Shown in pieces: positions 46,166-56,620 of a DNA stretch of 64,000 nucleotides. Below the pieces are notes generated by a model. It worked only from the letters and a program-made list of their open reading frames with translations. It was not told where the DNA came from and searched no databases. The translations under genes were made by a program, and so were the position numbers. Origin of the DNA: Brassica napus. Taxonomy: Eukaryota; Streptophyta; Magnoliopsida; Brassicales; Brassicaceae. The DNA is taken from NCBI RefSeq assembly GCF_020379485.1, contig NC_063448.1, positions 51,965,218 to 52,029,217 on the forward strand, given 5' to 3'. The number at the start of each line of letters is the position of its first letter. Position 1 is the first letter of the stretch.

Positions 46166-46752
46166 TCTCCTATATATTAATTGAGGAACATTTGAAAAAA
46201 TGTAACCTCAAGTTTTTAATATTTAAAAAAGCTCATGCTTAGGTGTCAATCAATTGAGTACTCAATTAATCCTACGTGGCAGCATTAGATTCAATTGGAA
46301 AAATAGTTGATCCAAATTCGATATATAAATATATATATATCAATTAATGCGTTTGAATAATAAATATTTGATAATAATTTTTGTATCTTCCATCCTTTTT
46401 ATTTAATTTTTATATTATTAAAATAAATTAAACAATCATATGAACCATACAATAAAATTTTAGATTTTTTCTAATATGTTATATTTTGAATTTTTAAACG
46501 ACTATAAATAAAGAAAATGGTTAAAAGTCTCACACTAAAATTTTTATGATCTATAGTTTAAAATTTTTGGTTATAAAATATAAATGATCATAAAACCATA
46601 TATATGAGTAAAAATTACATTTAATAGATATTCAGATTAATCTGTATAGGGCTTATGAAATGATATAATTATGGTTAAACGGTCAAAGCTCATATTCAAC
46701 AATTATTAGAATATATATTCCATCCCACGCATGTGCACGGGTAATCACCTAG
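46166..46752 (+). mobile_element. Short Helitron (587 bp)
   Basis: Starts TCTCCTATATATTAATTG after an A. It ends with a CCCACGCATGTGCACGGG hairpin-like stretch, then ATCACCTAG, i.e. a CTAG terminus at 46749-46752. A related 5' end occurs at 58401. The base after CTAG is G, not T, and the satellite does not resume, so the right flank has been rearranged. Confidence 0.75.
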
Positions 46753-46859
46753 GAGTTATTAAGTAAAAAGTATTATTTTAGGGGCAGAAAATAAAATATT
46801 CCTTAGACTTAAGATAAACACAAATATATTGTTTTGGTGGATAAAAACAATTTTCTTAT
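46753..46859. other. Unassigned AT-rich junction
   Basis: No feature recognised between the Helitron end and the minisatellite. Confidence 0.4.
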
Positions 46860-46899
46860 ATGGAGGAAAACACACAAGAATGTGATTTTAGTAAGAAGC

Positions 46900-48201
46900 T
46901 ATATTTAACGGTTTGGCGGGCAAACAAAAATTTTGCGATTTTGGCGAGAAAATTTAATTTTACGGTTTTTAGACGAATACACCATTTCTGGTTTTGGCGG
47001 GAATCTCAATTTTACAATATTGGAGGGAAAGAAAATTTACGGTTTTGGCGGGAAAACATGATTTGCTGGAAAACAAGATTTTTGCAGTGTGTCAAATACA
47101 ATTTTTGTGGTTTTGGCGTAGAACTCAATTTTACTCTTTTTACGGGAAAACAAGATTTTGTGGTTTTGGTGGAAATCTCAATTTTACGGATTTGGCGGGA
47201 AAAGTGATTTTATGATTTTGGCGGAATAAAAATGATTTTATGATTTTGGCGGAATAAAAATGATTTTGTGGTTTTAGCCGAAAAACTCAATTTGACGGGT
47301 TTTGGCGGGAAAACTAAATTTTTGTTTTTGGCGAAAAAACTCAATTTGCGATTTTTGCAGGAAAGCTTGTTTTTTGTCCAAAAGGAGGAAAACTTTATTT
47401 TATGGTTTTGGCAGGAAAACACGATTTTGCGGTTTTGGAAGGCAAGTTCAATTATACATTTTGAGGAAAAAAAATTCAATTTTACGGTTTTGGTTGGAAA
47501 CACGAATTTGCGGTTTTTGGCAAGAAAACATAATTTAGCGGTTCTAACTCAATTTGCAGTTTAGGCGGGAAAATTCAATTTTATGGTCATGATGCGAAAA
47601 CACAATTTTACAATTTTGGTGGAAAAATCAATTTTGTAATTTCGGTGGGAAAACACAATTTTGTGGTTTTGACAGGAAAACTAAATTTTGTGATTCTTGT
47701 GGGAAAACTCAATTTTGAGGTTTTGGCTGGAAAACACGCTTTTGCGGTTTTGGCGAAAAAACATTATTTTGCAGTTTTTGCTGGAATACATGATTTTGCG
47801 GATTTGGTGAAAATACGATTTTACGGTTTTGGCAAAAAATGAGATTTAGCGCTTTTGATGGAAAAAATAAATTTATAGTTTTGTTGAAAATTTGGTTTTA
47901 TGGTTTTGGCAAAAAAAAAAAATTATGATGAAAGTTAAAATTTGGTGTAGTAAATCTGGTTTAGAAATTTGGTTTGGTTATTTTTCCTTTAAATATCTGA
48001 TTTGAGTTTATGTTTGTTATAGATTTTTATTGGTTTGGTTATGGATAACTCATTATTCATTACAATTCAAACCATTTTTACCCAATCCACTCAGTCCATT
48101 AACTCATTTTATCTATTAATCCATTTATGTCCATTAAGATCCATGGTTTGGATTAGTTTGGATTGACCCATTAGTTTTTATCCATTTTGAAATCCCTAGC
48201 T
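46900..48201. mobile_element. hAT-like remnant with 27-bp minisatellite
   Basis: A TTTTGGCGGGAAAAC..ATTTTGCGG unit of about 27 bp repeats with decay from about 46900 to 47930, the same family as in the DCD intron. Beyond it, subterminal sequence rich in CCATT/GGATT words ends AAATCCCTA at 48201, a hAT-type terminus. I found no left terminus or target duplication. Open frames in several phases are repeat artefacts. Confidence 0.65.
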
Positions 48202-48786
48202 ATCCTCCTCTCTGATGCGTCTTCACATAAATCGTCGGGTAAATTTATGACTTCATCATTGATACTCAACGTTATTTCTTGAAATTTTGTGTAATTTCTG
48301 TACCGTGAGTAACAAAAATTGATGAATGTATTTGTTGAAACCTTGATCACAAGAGAAAATCAAAGGCACAAAGTAGACTATATTTAACCATTCCTGAAAA
48401 ACTGCCAAACATTTATTATGAACACTCCAGGAGAAATGGGGGATCATGAACGAATAGATGCGTTTGTTCACCTGATTGTCTTTTTTGGCACTGAAAACAT
48501 GTTTTTTAGTGGTGTGTACTTCAATGTTTTTAATATTATGATTTTTACAGGAAGCAGGTAAGAAATTAATTAAATGCGCTATTAGGATTCTTTCTAAAAA
48601 AATGATATTAGGATTTTTTTTCCAAAAATATATTTTTTTCACATTCAGCACTTTTGTTTATTGATTTTAAACTGAACCTATAGAAAAAAATATTATTATT
48701 TATTATTTTTTTTGAAACAATCATAACAAAACAAATGTTAGTTTATTTTTTTTTTTTTTTTTTTGACATCATAATAGACTAGAAGC

Positions 48787-51700
48787 CTATGGGGCCACCG
48801 GTTCAGATAGCCAAACCGGAGGTAAAGAATCGACATATAGCATAGCTGAAGGAGAACTCCTCGCACCACGTGCAAGCTTGTCCGCCATTGTGTTTTGGGC
48901 CCTTGAGATATATCTGATCGTGAAGTTGGGGAAGAAAGTCTTACTTCGGCAGAATTCTTCCATGTGTGTAGCGAACGCCGGCCATTCTTCAGGTGAGGAC
49001 ACCATCTTCACTAATTGAGAACAATCCGTCACAAATACTACATCTGAGAACTGCAGGGTCTTCATGCACTCCATTGCCCAAATCAGAGCTTCACATTCAG
49101 CATGTAAAGGTGATAGGCTACGTCGAAGGTTCATTGCGCCCATCATTACGTCCTCTGAGTTTATCTTTTGGCAATACCAGCCCTGGCCTGTAAAAGCATC
49201 ATGTTCTCTCCACGCCCCATCAATGTAGCAAACTCGAGAGGACCCCAATGTCTGCCAACTCCCATCTGTCGGTGGAAACCCCTGATTCTCTTGTACCAAG
49301 AGTTGGGCTTCAGCCCAAAGTGATCCTTCAACATCCGCTCTGCGCAAAATTTCTTGAGGACTTACAGTCCTATTATTATGAATTTTGTCATTCCTATTTT
49401 TCCATATATACCACATAATCCATGGAAAATACTCCGAATCAACATCCGTTGGAAGTCTCCAAAAAAGATGATCCAGACTAGTAAAAACGGAGGAGATGGA
49501 AAGATTCCGGGAGGGGAAGGGATTCGAGATAAAGCCCATGTTTGAAGTGCTGGTGGACATTCAAAAATAACGTGATAAATGGATTCCTCTTTTGCCCCAC
49601 AAATACCACACCGGAGATCACACTCTATACCACGAGCCTTCAGATTTTTGGATACTGGTAGTGTCCCAGATAAAATTTGCCATACAAAGTGTCTTAGTTT
49701 CGGAGAACATTTTAGTTTCCAAGAATGCGCCAAAAGGGGTTTAACATTAGGTCCATAACTTAACACTCGTGGACCCCGATCCGGGTATAAGGATTCTGTC
49801 CTAAACCCTGATTTGACCGAGTATTTACCAGAGTCCGTAAACGTCCAGCCATATGTATCTGGCCGTTGTGTTCTACTAACTGCTATACCACGAATAATCT
49901 TCACATCATCTGGATGAAAATATTCATTCAGGAGATCCTCATTCCAGGAACAATCTATGGGATTTATAAGATCACCCACCATAAGAGACTGACTTAAAAT
50001 TTGAGACTGAGTTTTTGGTAATGCTGACCTCGGGCGAGGAGCAGGGATCCATGGATCATTCCATACGGATACCGATTGCCCGGTTCCTACTCTTTTGATT
50101 AGCCCTTTTTTAACCAGAGGCCTAGCTGAACAGATACTTCTCCATCCATTAGAAGAGGAGTAAGATCTGTGGTCATCCAGAGGATGAGTATTCCGAAAAT
50201 AACGACCTTTAAAAACTTTGGAAAATAAACACTCCGGTTTATCAATCAATCGCCATAATTGTTTAGCTAACAAAGCCGTATTAAAATCCTGCAGGTCCCT
50301 AAAGCTCAAACCCCCGTCATCTTTATGGATGCAGACTTTATCCCAGGAGAACCAATGAATACCTTTTTTATTATTTCCACTACTCCACCAGAAATGAGAT
50401 AAAGTGCTCGTAATTTTTCTGGTAATCCCTTTGGGGAGCCTGTAACAAGACATCACAAAAGTTGGCATGGGTGACGCAGCTGATTTTATTAAGACCTCCT
50501 TACCCCCTTTTGTAAGAAAGCGGACTGTCCAACTATTCACTTTATTGTGTACCCTCTCATTTAGAAACCCAAATATCTGTATTTTTGAACCTCCAAGACT
50601 CTCCGGAATCCCCAAATAATTCCCCATTCCCCCAAGATTTGTAATACCTAAGAGATTGTGGATGGCCGTCCTCAGATACACAGGAACCTTATGTCCAAAT
50701 TGAATCAATGATTTAGAAAAATTAATTTGTTGTCCTGACACCATTTCATAATCTCTGAGTAATTGTAGGATAACACTACATTCCTCCATCGTTGCCTTAC
50801 AAAAAAATAAACTATCATCCGCAAATAAAAGATGGGAAATTGATGGGCTTGCCCGTGCAATTTTTAGCCCTGTTAATCGTTTTAACCTTTCTTCTTTCCT
50901 AATGTTGGCAATAAGGGCTTCTGTACAGAGGATGAATAAATATGGAGATAACGGGTCCCCTTGCCGCAAACCTCTTTCTGGGACTATAAAACCTTTTGGT
51001 TGTCCATTTAATAAGACCTTATAACTAACTGATGATATACACTGCATCATCAAAGCCACCCACTCCATAGAAAAACCCATTTTCAGTAGAAGGCGCTGTA
51101 AAAAAGACCACTCAACCCTATCATACGCCTTACTCATATCCGTCTTGATCGCTAAAAATTTTCCCTTGCACGAATTATTTGTTCTTAACCCATGGAACAT
51201 TTCCTGCGCAATGAGAATATTATCCGAAATTAGCCTTCCAGAAACAAATGCCGATTGGGTCTCTGAAATAAGATTTGGTAACAAGCCTTTTAACCTCTGA
51301 CATAGCACTTTTGAAATAATTTTATATCCAACATTACACAAACTTATCGGTCTAAGTTCAGTCATTCGATTTGGCCTCGCTGTCTTTGGAATAAGACAAA
51401 TATTTGTCACATTCAGTCTTCCATCAAAACTCCCCGTTCGCAAAAAATCATTGACCATATCAACCACATCTCCCTTTATTATCGACCAGGACTGTTGGTA
51501 AAAAAGCGCAGTCATTCCGTCAGGACCTGGTGCTTTTTCCGGCTGCATCATAAATAGTGCAGCCTTGACCTCGTCTTCGGTAGCATCAGCCATTAGCCGG
51601 AGATTCTGGGCTTCCGTCACTGAGGTTGGTACCTCTTCCAAAAAACCATCAAACTCAGATGGCAAAGTTGATCGAAACAAATCTGTAAAATACTTAACCG

Positions 51701-52865
51701 CCACCTCTTCCACTTCCGTCTCTGTGTTCACCCAATTTCCTTCCTCATTATGGAGACCAATAATTCTATTCTGGATGCGCCTTTGTTTTGTCAAAGCATG
51801 ATAAAATTTTGTATTTCTATCCCCACATGTATGCCATTTAGATCTACATTTTTGCTCCCAATATTGCTCCTCATCACGATACGCCTCTTGCAATTTCCGT
51901 GAAACCTCTAAGACCTCTTCATTTGATTTAGAAAAATCGTTCTGAATTTCCTCAAGAGCCTCTTGAAGAGAATTAATTTTCTCTTTCCCATATGGCGGAT
52001 TCTGTTTCCTCCAGGTTGAGATCTCATGTCTACACCAATGAATTCTATCCACAATTCCATTCCTATCCCTCACACGTCTAGAGTTCCATCCTCGTGTAAT
52101 TGAGTCCATAAGTCCTTCTTGTCCTACCCATCTCTTATCAAAGCGGAAAGATTTCCTAAATTTAATGACTTTATCATCAATCGTTGCGACTATCGGTCGA
52201 TGATCCGACCCTACCATACGTAAATACTCGACGAAAGAGTATGGAAACAGATTATGCCAATCATTATTCCCAAGTGCCCGGTCCAGACGACATTTTACCA
52301 CTTGACGATGTCTCCGACCACTCCATGATAAAGTATTACCAACACTAGGAAATTCCATTAAGCCACAATTATCTATCATATTATTAAAATCTACAAATGT
52401 ATCTGGATGCCGAAGGTTACCACCTTCTTTTTCATGATTGCCTCTAATCTCATTTAAATCTCCAATAATAAACCACGGTTCCAAACGGGCGATACCTATC
52501 TTTGTTAATTTCTCCCAAACTGGTGCTCTTAGGTCCTGCTTTGGTTCCCCATAAACAAAGGACAAGAAAATTCGTTTTCCTTTATATTCTGTTTCAATAT
52601 CTAAAATTCGGTTACTAGACGAAATAATATTGACCTTATAACTAGAGTCATAATATAACGCCAAGCCTCCACTTCTTCCCTGGGGATCAACCGTATGGAG
52701 ATGAGTAAACCCAAAATGAAATTGGAAAGATTGAACAAACTCAAAATTTTGTTTTGTTTCCGACAAAAACAAAAAAGTTGGTCGATGCTTATAATATATT
52801 TCCCGTAAATAACTTATAGTCCAACTAGTTCCGAGACCTTGACAATTCCAACTTATAATCTTCAT
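48787..52865 (-). pseudogene. LINE ORF2 (endonuclease-RT-RNase H), one frameshift
   Basis: Starts at ATG 52865. The apurinic-type endonuclease domain has SWNCQGLG, GDLNEIR and SDHRPIV. RT has KAPGPDGM, RPISLCNVGYKI, the FLAIKTDMSKAYDRVEW block, LRQGDPLSPYLF and the catalytic FADDS. A Cys-rich zf-RVT region (LRCGICGAKEESIYHVIFECP) follows. Near 49,490 a one-base change ends the frame at 49362; the remaining frame (to 48787) contains an RNase H domain with catalytic D/E/D candidates (YIDGAWR, HAECEALI, VTDCSQL, AQNTMADKLA). Plant L1 lineages with an added RNase H are known. Apart from this single break ORF2 is intact. Confidence 0.93.
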
Positions 52866-53982
52866 ATGTTAAAAAACCTTTACGTGATACCACTCCATAT
52901 AAACTATAACCAAACATTATACCACCTGTAAACCTTACAATTAAAACAGGCCATATTGTCTCCATACAAAAATTAATTTCATCTAGCCAACTAACGGACC
53001 ATAAAACAACAGATTGTCGAGACCACCATATAATCATGCATGAAAAACCTGAGACAAACCAACTCAAACCATCAAAATTACTTCCTGCCTCGGAAGACAA
53101 CCCCTTAACGGCAAACTCCGCCACCGAAGACACCATAGGAACGACTTGCCAACCAAAATCATACCGGAGAAATAGAGCAGAGAAACCATTGAAACTCATA
53201 TAACCAAGAAATAAGAATCTCCTCACCTGTTGTTCCAAAGCATCACTTAAACCAAAATTATCCCAAATCCATAACTGGACGATACCAACAAAGCTCCATC
53301 CCCTCATCCATAAAAGTTTACTCTCTGGCACAAATGAAAACCCCAAACCAACCACCAACACTATTATCATTATGGTTAGCGCAACACCATCGAACAAAAA
53401 ACGATTCGAAAAAGCCACAAAGCACATAACATGAAGACACAGTAGCTTAACAAACCTATAACCCCAACTAGAACCTTGTCTCCAAAAGATCAACATTAAA
53501 CTACTTCCAAAAGATGACCATAGCCACCACCTCAGAACCACAGCATAACACAACCTGCCTCCTGCCAAATACTGATCACTCGAGCAGATTCCATAGACAT
53601 AATACCAGACATCGCACCAAACATTACAAACCCTATCACCCCAAAAGAGTCCACCATAACCAGAAAAAAGAGAACCACCACAAAATATCCAAGTAGGCCA
53701 GCTAATAGCCTTAAAGGGGTGTCTAGTATCAAATTTAAAATATATATTAGAACTAAAATATACCTGAATGAAAGGCAAACGCATCCACCACACAACATGG
53801 CTCCTGACTCCAAGATGTAAACAGACCAACCAGTTATTAATAGAACACTTCACCCAGTCCAAAAGCAACACAATAACAAAGTAAAACCATACCCTGGTAA
53901 CACCCAAGGGATTAACAAAGAAACAAACCAAATGACTAAAACAGCACCCTGTTTCAAAGGATTTCATAAAAGAATCCGACAT
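52825..53982 (-). CDS. Extra 385-codon frame between LINE ORF1 and ORF2
   Basis: Starts 58 nt after the ORF1 stop and overlaps the ORF2 start by 41 nt in another phase. The predicted product is rich in Trp, Cys, Phe and Val with many hydrophobic stretches; I recognise no domain. The coding strand is poor in A, which lowers the chance of stop codons, so the frame could be a composition effect. The tight packing argues for a second look. Not a confident gene. Confidence 0.3.
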   Translation of the reverse strand: MSDSFMKSFETGCCFSHLVCFFVNPLGVTRVWFYFVIVLLLDWVKCSINNWLVCLHLGVRSHVVWWMRLPFIQVYFSSNIYFKFDTRHPFKAISWPTWIFCGGSLFSGYGGLFWGDRVCNVWCDVWYYVYGICSSDQYLAGGRLCYAVVLRWWLWSSFGSSLMLIFWRQGSSWGYRFVKLLCLHVMCFVAFSNRFLFDGVALTIMIIVLVVGLGFSFVPESKLLWMRGWSFVGIVQLWIWDNFGLSDALEQQVRRFLFLGYMSFNGFSALFLRYDFGWQVVPMVSSVAEFAVKGLSSEAGSNFDGLSWFVSGFSCMIIWWSRQSVVLWSVSWLDEINFCMETIWPVLIVRFTGGIMFGYSLYGVVSRKGFLTYEDYKLELSRSRN

Positions 53983-54040
53983 TATTCAAAAAACCAGAAA
54001 ACAAAAGCCGTGGCCTGCAACACCTTTACTTCACTAAGCA

Positions 54041-54936
54041 CTATGGCTTATTTGAGGCCTTCTTAGCTCCTTTATCTCCAGCCTTAGCCACCTTAGCAAG
54101 GAGCTTCTTACGTGGAGAGACGAAACCTGGCCCTGACCGCTTCTTTGGAGCTCCCCCATTCCCCGCCTTAACACCTTTCTTCAAAGGAGCCTTTCCTGGA
54201 TCAGCCACATCAGTCTCGCCAGCATCAGCCTCCAGAACAGCTTGCTCCCCCTCCTCTACTCCTTCACCAACATGTTCTTCCTCTTCCATACCATCAGTGA
54301 TCTCGCCATGCTCCCAGTCCTCTAGTTCCTCTCCCTCCTCTAACAGAAGCTCTGAGTCAGAGAGAAGCTCGCCCTCTAACATCATATTAGCCTCATCCAA
54401 CGCCTGTTTGTGCAAGGCCCTCTCATCATCCTTCTTCACTGCATCATCATCCTCACTCTGCATCTTCAACACCTGATTTCCAGCATGCTCCACTCCCTCT
54501 CCAGTAGAAACGAGATCATGCCCAGCAGTAGTCTCTTCAAACAAAAGCGCCTTACGTGCTTTATTATTCCCACCACTGGCTTCCGCCTCAGCCCCTATTG
54601 GGCCTTCCTCTCTTAAATACTTACCCACCCCTTTGAAAGCATCGAACATCAGTTTTGTGGGATCAGGTAGCTGCTGTTCTCCTTCCGCAACAGAAGCAAG
54701 TTGCTGGCCCCGATGTACCATCCCCCTAGGCTGAGGACCACGAGACTGCATACCACGTCTCCTATCTCCATATCCGGAACCCCTACCATTTAGTGAGGAC
54801 CCATCACCAACACCTCTAGTGAACTTTCCCTTATAAGGATGAAAAGGCCCGTCTTGCTTGGAGCTCCCATGTTTCTCATACGCAATACCTTTGCCCTTAT
54901 CACCACCTCTGATGTTTTGTGAACGAGTTTCCCTTA
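54041..54936 (-). CDS. LINE ORF1, C-terminal part
   Basis: The frame is open from the 5' junction at 54936 to the stop at 54041; the internal ATG at 54751 is not the natural start. Gly/Arg-rich sequence is followed by an acidic middle (runs of E and D) and a Lys-rich C-terminus ending KKASNKP. This is the tail expected of a plant LINE ORF1 (RNA-binding, gag-like) protein whose N-terminal RRM/DUF4283-zinc-knuckle part has been lost by truncation. Confidence 0.7.
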
Positions 54937-55025
54937 TAACAAATATTAGTTTATAATGATGGAAAGTTTGTGATTAAAAATTTATTGAACTTTTAAAATT
55001 TATATCCACTAAAAGGCTGGTGGAG

Positions 55026-55316
55026 TTACTGGGGTAGATGGAGATGTCGGATTGTTTGGACCTCTTGGAACTTTTCTTTCATTTCAAAATTTGCTACAGA
55101 AGCTGGTGGAGTAGGCGGTCGTGTGATAACCCATCTCTTTATTTCAATATCTTTTGTAAAAGCTGGTGAGGTTATTGGGGTAGGTGGAGATGTCATATTG
55201 TTTGGACTTCTTGGAACCTTTCTCTTCGATCCAATACTTGTTAAACTTTCGTGACTAGCTAAAGATAACGTAATAAATAAGAACAGAAACACCACAACTC
55301 CAAGTAAACCTTTCAT
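55026..55316 (-). pseudogene. Secreted repeat-peptide precursor, copy 1 (frameshifted)
   Basis: Same gene as 56136-56444. ATG at 55316, signal peptide MKGLLGVVVFLFLFITLSLA, then the first repeat as KRKVPRSPNN, in which Gly of copy 2 is Ser. A one-base loss in a T-run at 55077-55079 (three T against four in copy 2) changes the frame after NFEMK, so the last repeat is replaced by an unrelated tail. A TATAAAG box lies at 55400-55394 on the minus strand. A LINE inserted about 70 bp beyond its stop codon. Confidence 0.75.
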
Positions 55317-56135
55317 ATTGTGGTTTTTGTGTCCTTTTGTTAATTGCTAGATTAAATAAATATGTGATCGTATGAACTGCTTGAATTGAGATACTTTATA
55401 GTATCTGTAAATGAAGGCAAATATTTAGTATTTACCTACTTATGGTGGACAATATGACCATTCTAACAAATATCTCTGATGCCCATTAGTTTTTATCCAT
55501 TTTGACATCCCTAGCTATTCTCCTCTAATGCGTCTTCACATAAATCGTCGGTAAAGTTATGACTTTATCATTGATAACGTAATTTCTTGAAATTTTGTGT
55601 AATTTGTCTGCCATGAGTAAAAAAAAACAGATGAATTTATTTGTTGAAACTTTGATCACAAGAGAAAACCAAAGGCACAAAGTAGACTATATTTAAACAT
55701 TCCTGAATAACTGCCAAACATTTATTATGAACACTGCAGGAGAAATGAGGGATCATGAATGAAGAGATGTGTTTGTTCACCTGATTGTCCTTTTTTGCAC
55801 TGAAAACATGTTTTTTTAGTATTATACAAAAAAAAAAAAACATGTTTTTTTAGTGGCGTGTACTTCAGTGTTTTTAATATTATGATTTTTTTCAGGAAGT
55901 CAGGTAAGAAATTAATCAAATGCTATTAGGATTCTTTCTTAAAAAAATTATATTAGATTTTTTTTCAAAAATATATATTTCACATTCAGCACTTTTGTTT
56001 ATTGATTTTAAACTGAACCTGTAGAAAAAAATATATATATTTTTTTTTGAAATAATCATAACTAAACAAATATAAGTTTATGATGATGGAAAGTTTGTGA
56101 TTATAAATTTATTGAACTTTTAAAATCTATATCCA

Positions 56136-56444
56136 CTAAAAGGCTGGTGGAGTGATTGGGATAGATGGAGATGTCGGATTATTTGGACCTCTTGGAACTT
56201 TTCTTTTCATTTCAAAATTTGCTACAGAAGCTGGTGGAGTAGGCGGTTGTGTGATAACCCATCTCTTTATTTCAATATCTTTTGTAAAAGCTGGTGGGGT
56301 TACTGGGGTAGGTGGAGATGTCATATTGTTTGGACCTCTTGGAACCTTTCTCTTTGATCCAATACTTGTTAAACTTTCGCGACTGCCTAAAGATAACGTA
56401 ATAAATAAGAACAGAAACACCACAACTCCAAGTAAACCTTTCAT
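56136..56444 (-). CDS. Small secreted peptide precursor with internal repeats (102 aa)
   Basis: The N-terminus is a clear signal peptide (residues 1-20, hydrophobic core VVVFLFLFITLSL). The mature part has two near-identical 23-residue units, at 31-53 and 80-102, each starting KRKVPRGPNN and ending PPAF; the second ends at the stop codon. Between them, KRWVITQPPTPPAS (60-73) is a looser third unit. KR pairs before each unit could be processing sites. RKVPRGPN shares R1, V3, P4, G6, P7 and N8 of the CLE dodecapeptide pattern, but the following residues differ (no HH/HN end). The Pro/Thr-rich tails recall hydroxyproline-modified peptides. Family not recognised with certainty; no homolog can be checked here. 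Confidence 0.6.
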   Translation of the reverse strand: MKGLLGVVVFLFLFITLSLGSRESLTSIGSKRKVPRGPNNMTSPPTPVTPPAFTKDIEIKRWVITQPPTPPASVANFEMKRKVPRGPNNPTSPSIPITPPAF

Positions 56445-56521
56445 ATTTTGGTTTTTGTGTTGTTTTTTTACTTACTAGATTAAATAAATATGTGATCGTA
56501 TGAACTGCTTGAATTGAGATG

Positions 56522-56528
56522 CTTTATA
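56522..56528 (-). promoter_or_regulatory. TATA box of peptide gene copy 2
   Basis: TATAAAG on the minus strand, 78-84 nt upstream of the ATG at 56444. The same box is kept at the same distance in copy 1 (55394-55400). Confidence 0.55.
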
Positions 56529-56598
56529 GTATCTGTAAATGAAGGCAAATATTTAGTATTTACCTACTTATGGTAGACAATATGACCATTCTAATAAA

Positions 56599-56619
56599 TA
56601 TCTCTTTTAATAGTATAGA
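56599..56619 (-). other. Helitron 5' terminus on the minus strand
   Basis: On the minus strand TCTATACTATTAAAAGAGAT follows an A at 56620. It is a typical Brassicaceae Helitron start and lies about 80 bp upstream of the TATA box of the peptide gene. It implies that the peptide gene sits inside a Helitron reading leftward, but I could not find the 3' hairpin and CTAG end. Confidence 0.5.
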
Positions 56620-56620
56620 T

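Larger units (their letters stand above)
48747..54937 (-). mobile_element. L1-type LINE retrotransposon, 6.2 kb, 5'-truncated
   Basis: Minus-strand element. The 3' poly(A) appears as T-run 48747-48764, and a 17-bp target duplication (AACAAATRTTAGTTTAT, one mismatch) flanks it at 48730-48746 and 54938-54954. It carries part of ORF1, an unusual middle frame, and ORF2 with endonuclease, reverse transcriptase, zinc-knuckle and RNase H regions. ORF1 is open to the 5' junction without a start, as expected from truncation during target-primed reverse transcription. It lies about 70 bp beyond the stop codon of secreted-peptide copy 1, in the same orientation. Confidence 0.95.
48167..55477. repeat. 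Tandem duplication, copy 1 (split by the LINE)
   Basis: 48167-48746 and 54955-55477 together match 55482-56605. The duplicated unit is about 1.1 kb. It begins within the terminal 30-35 bp of the hAT remnant, ends just before a Helitron 5' end in copy 2, and includes one secreted-peptide gene per copy. Copy 2 has an extra ~40-bp A-rich duplication near 55820-55850. Confidence 0.88.
55482..56605. repeat. Tandem duplication, copy 2
   Basis: Matches copy 1 in order and orientation. It is uninterrupted and keeps the intact peptide frame. The left ~30 bp match the hAT terminus at 48167-48201, showing that the duplication took place after the hAT insertion. Confidence 0.88.

Noticed and set aside
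46860..47842. Frames of 65-115 codons with Phe/Trp-rich repeats
   Set aside because: Decayed 27-bp minisatellite read in different phases.
48256..48651. 131-codon minus-strand frame and its partner at 55637-55919
   Set aside because: The two copies of the duplication differ by indels that break the frame, with no codon-level conservation visible; probably noncoding flank.
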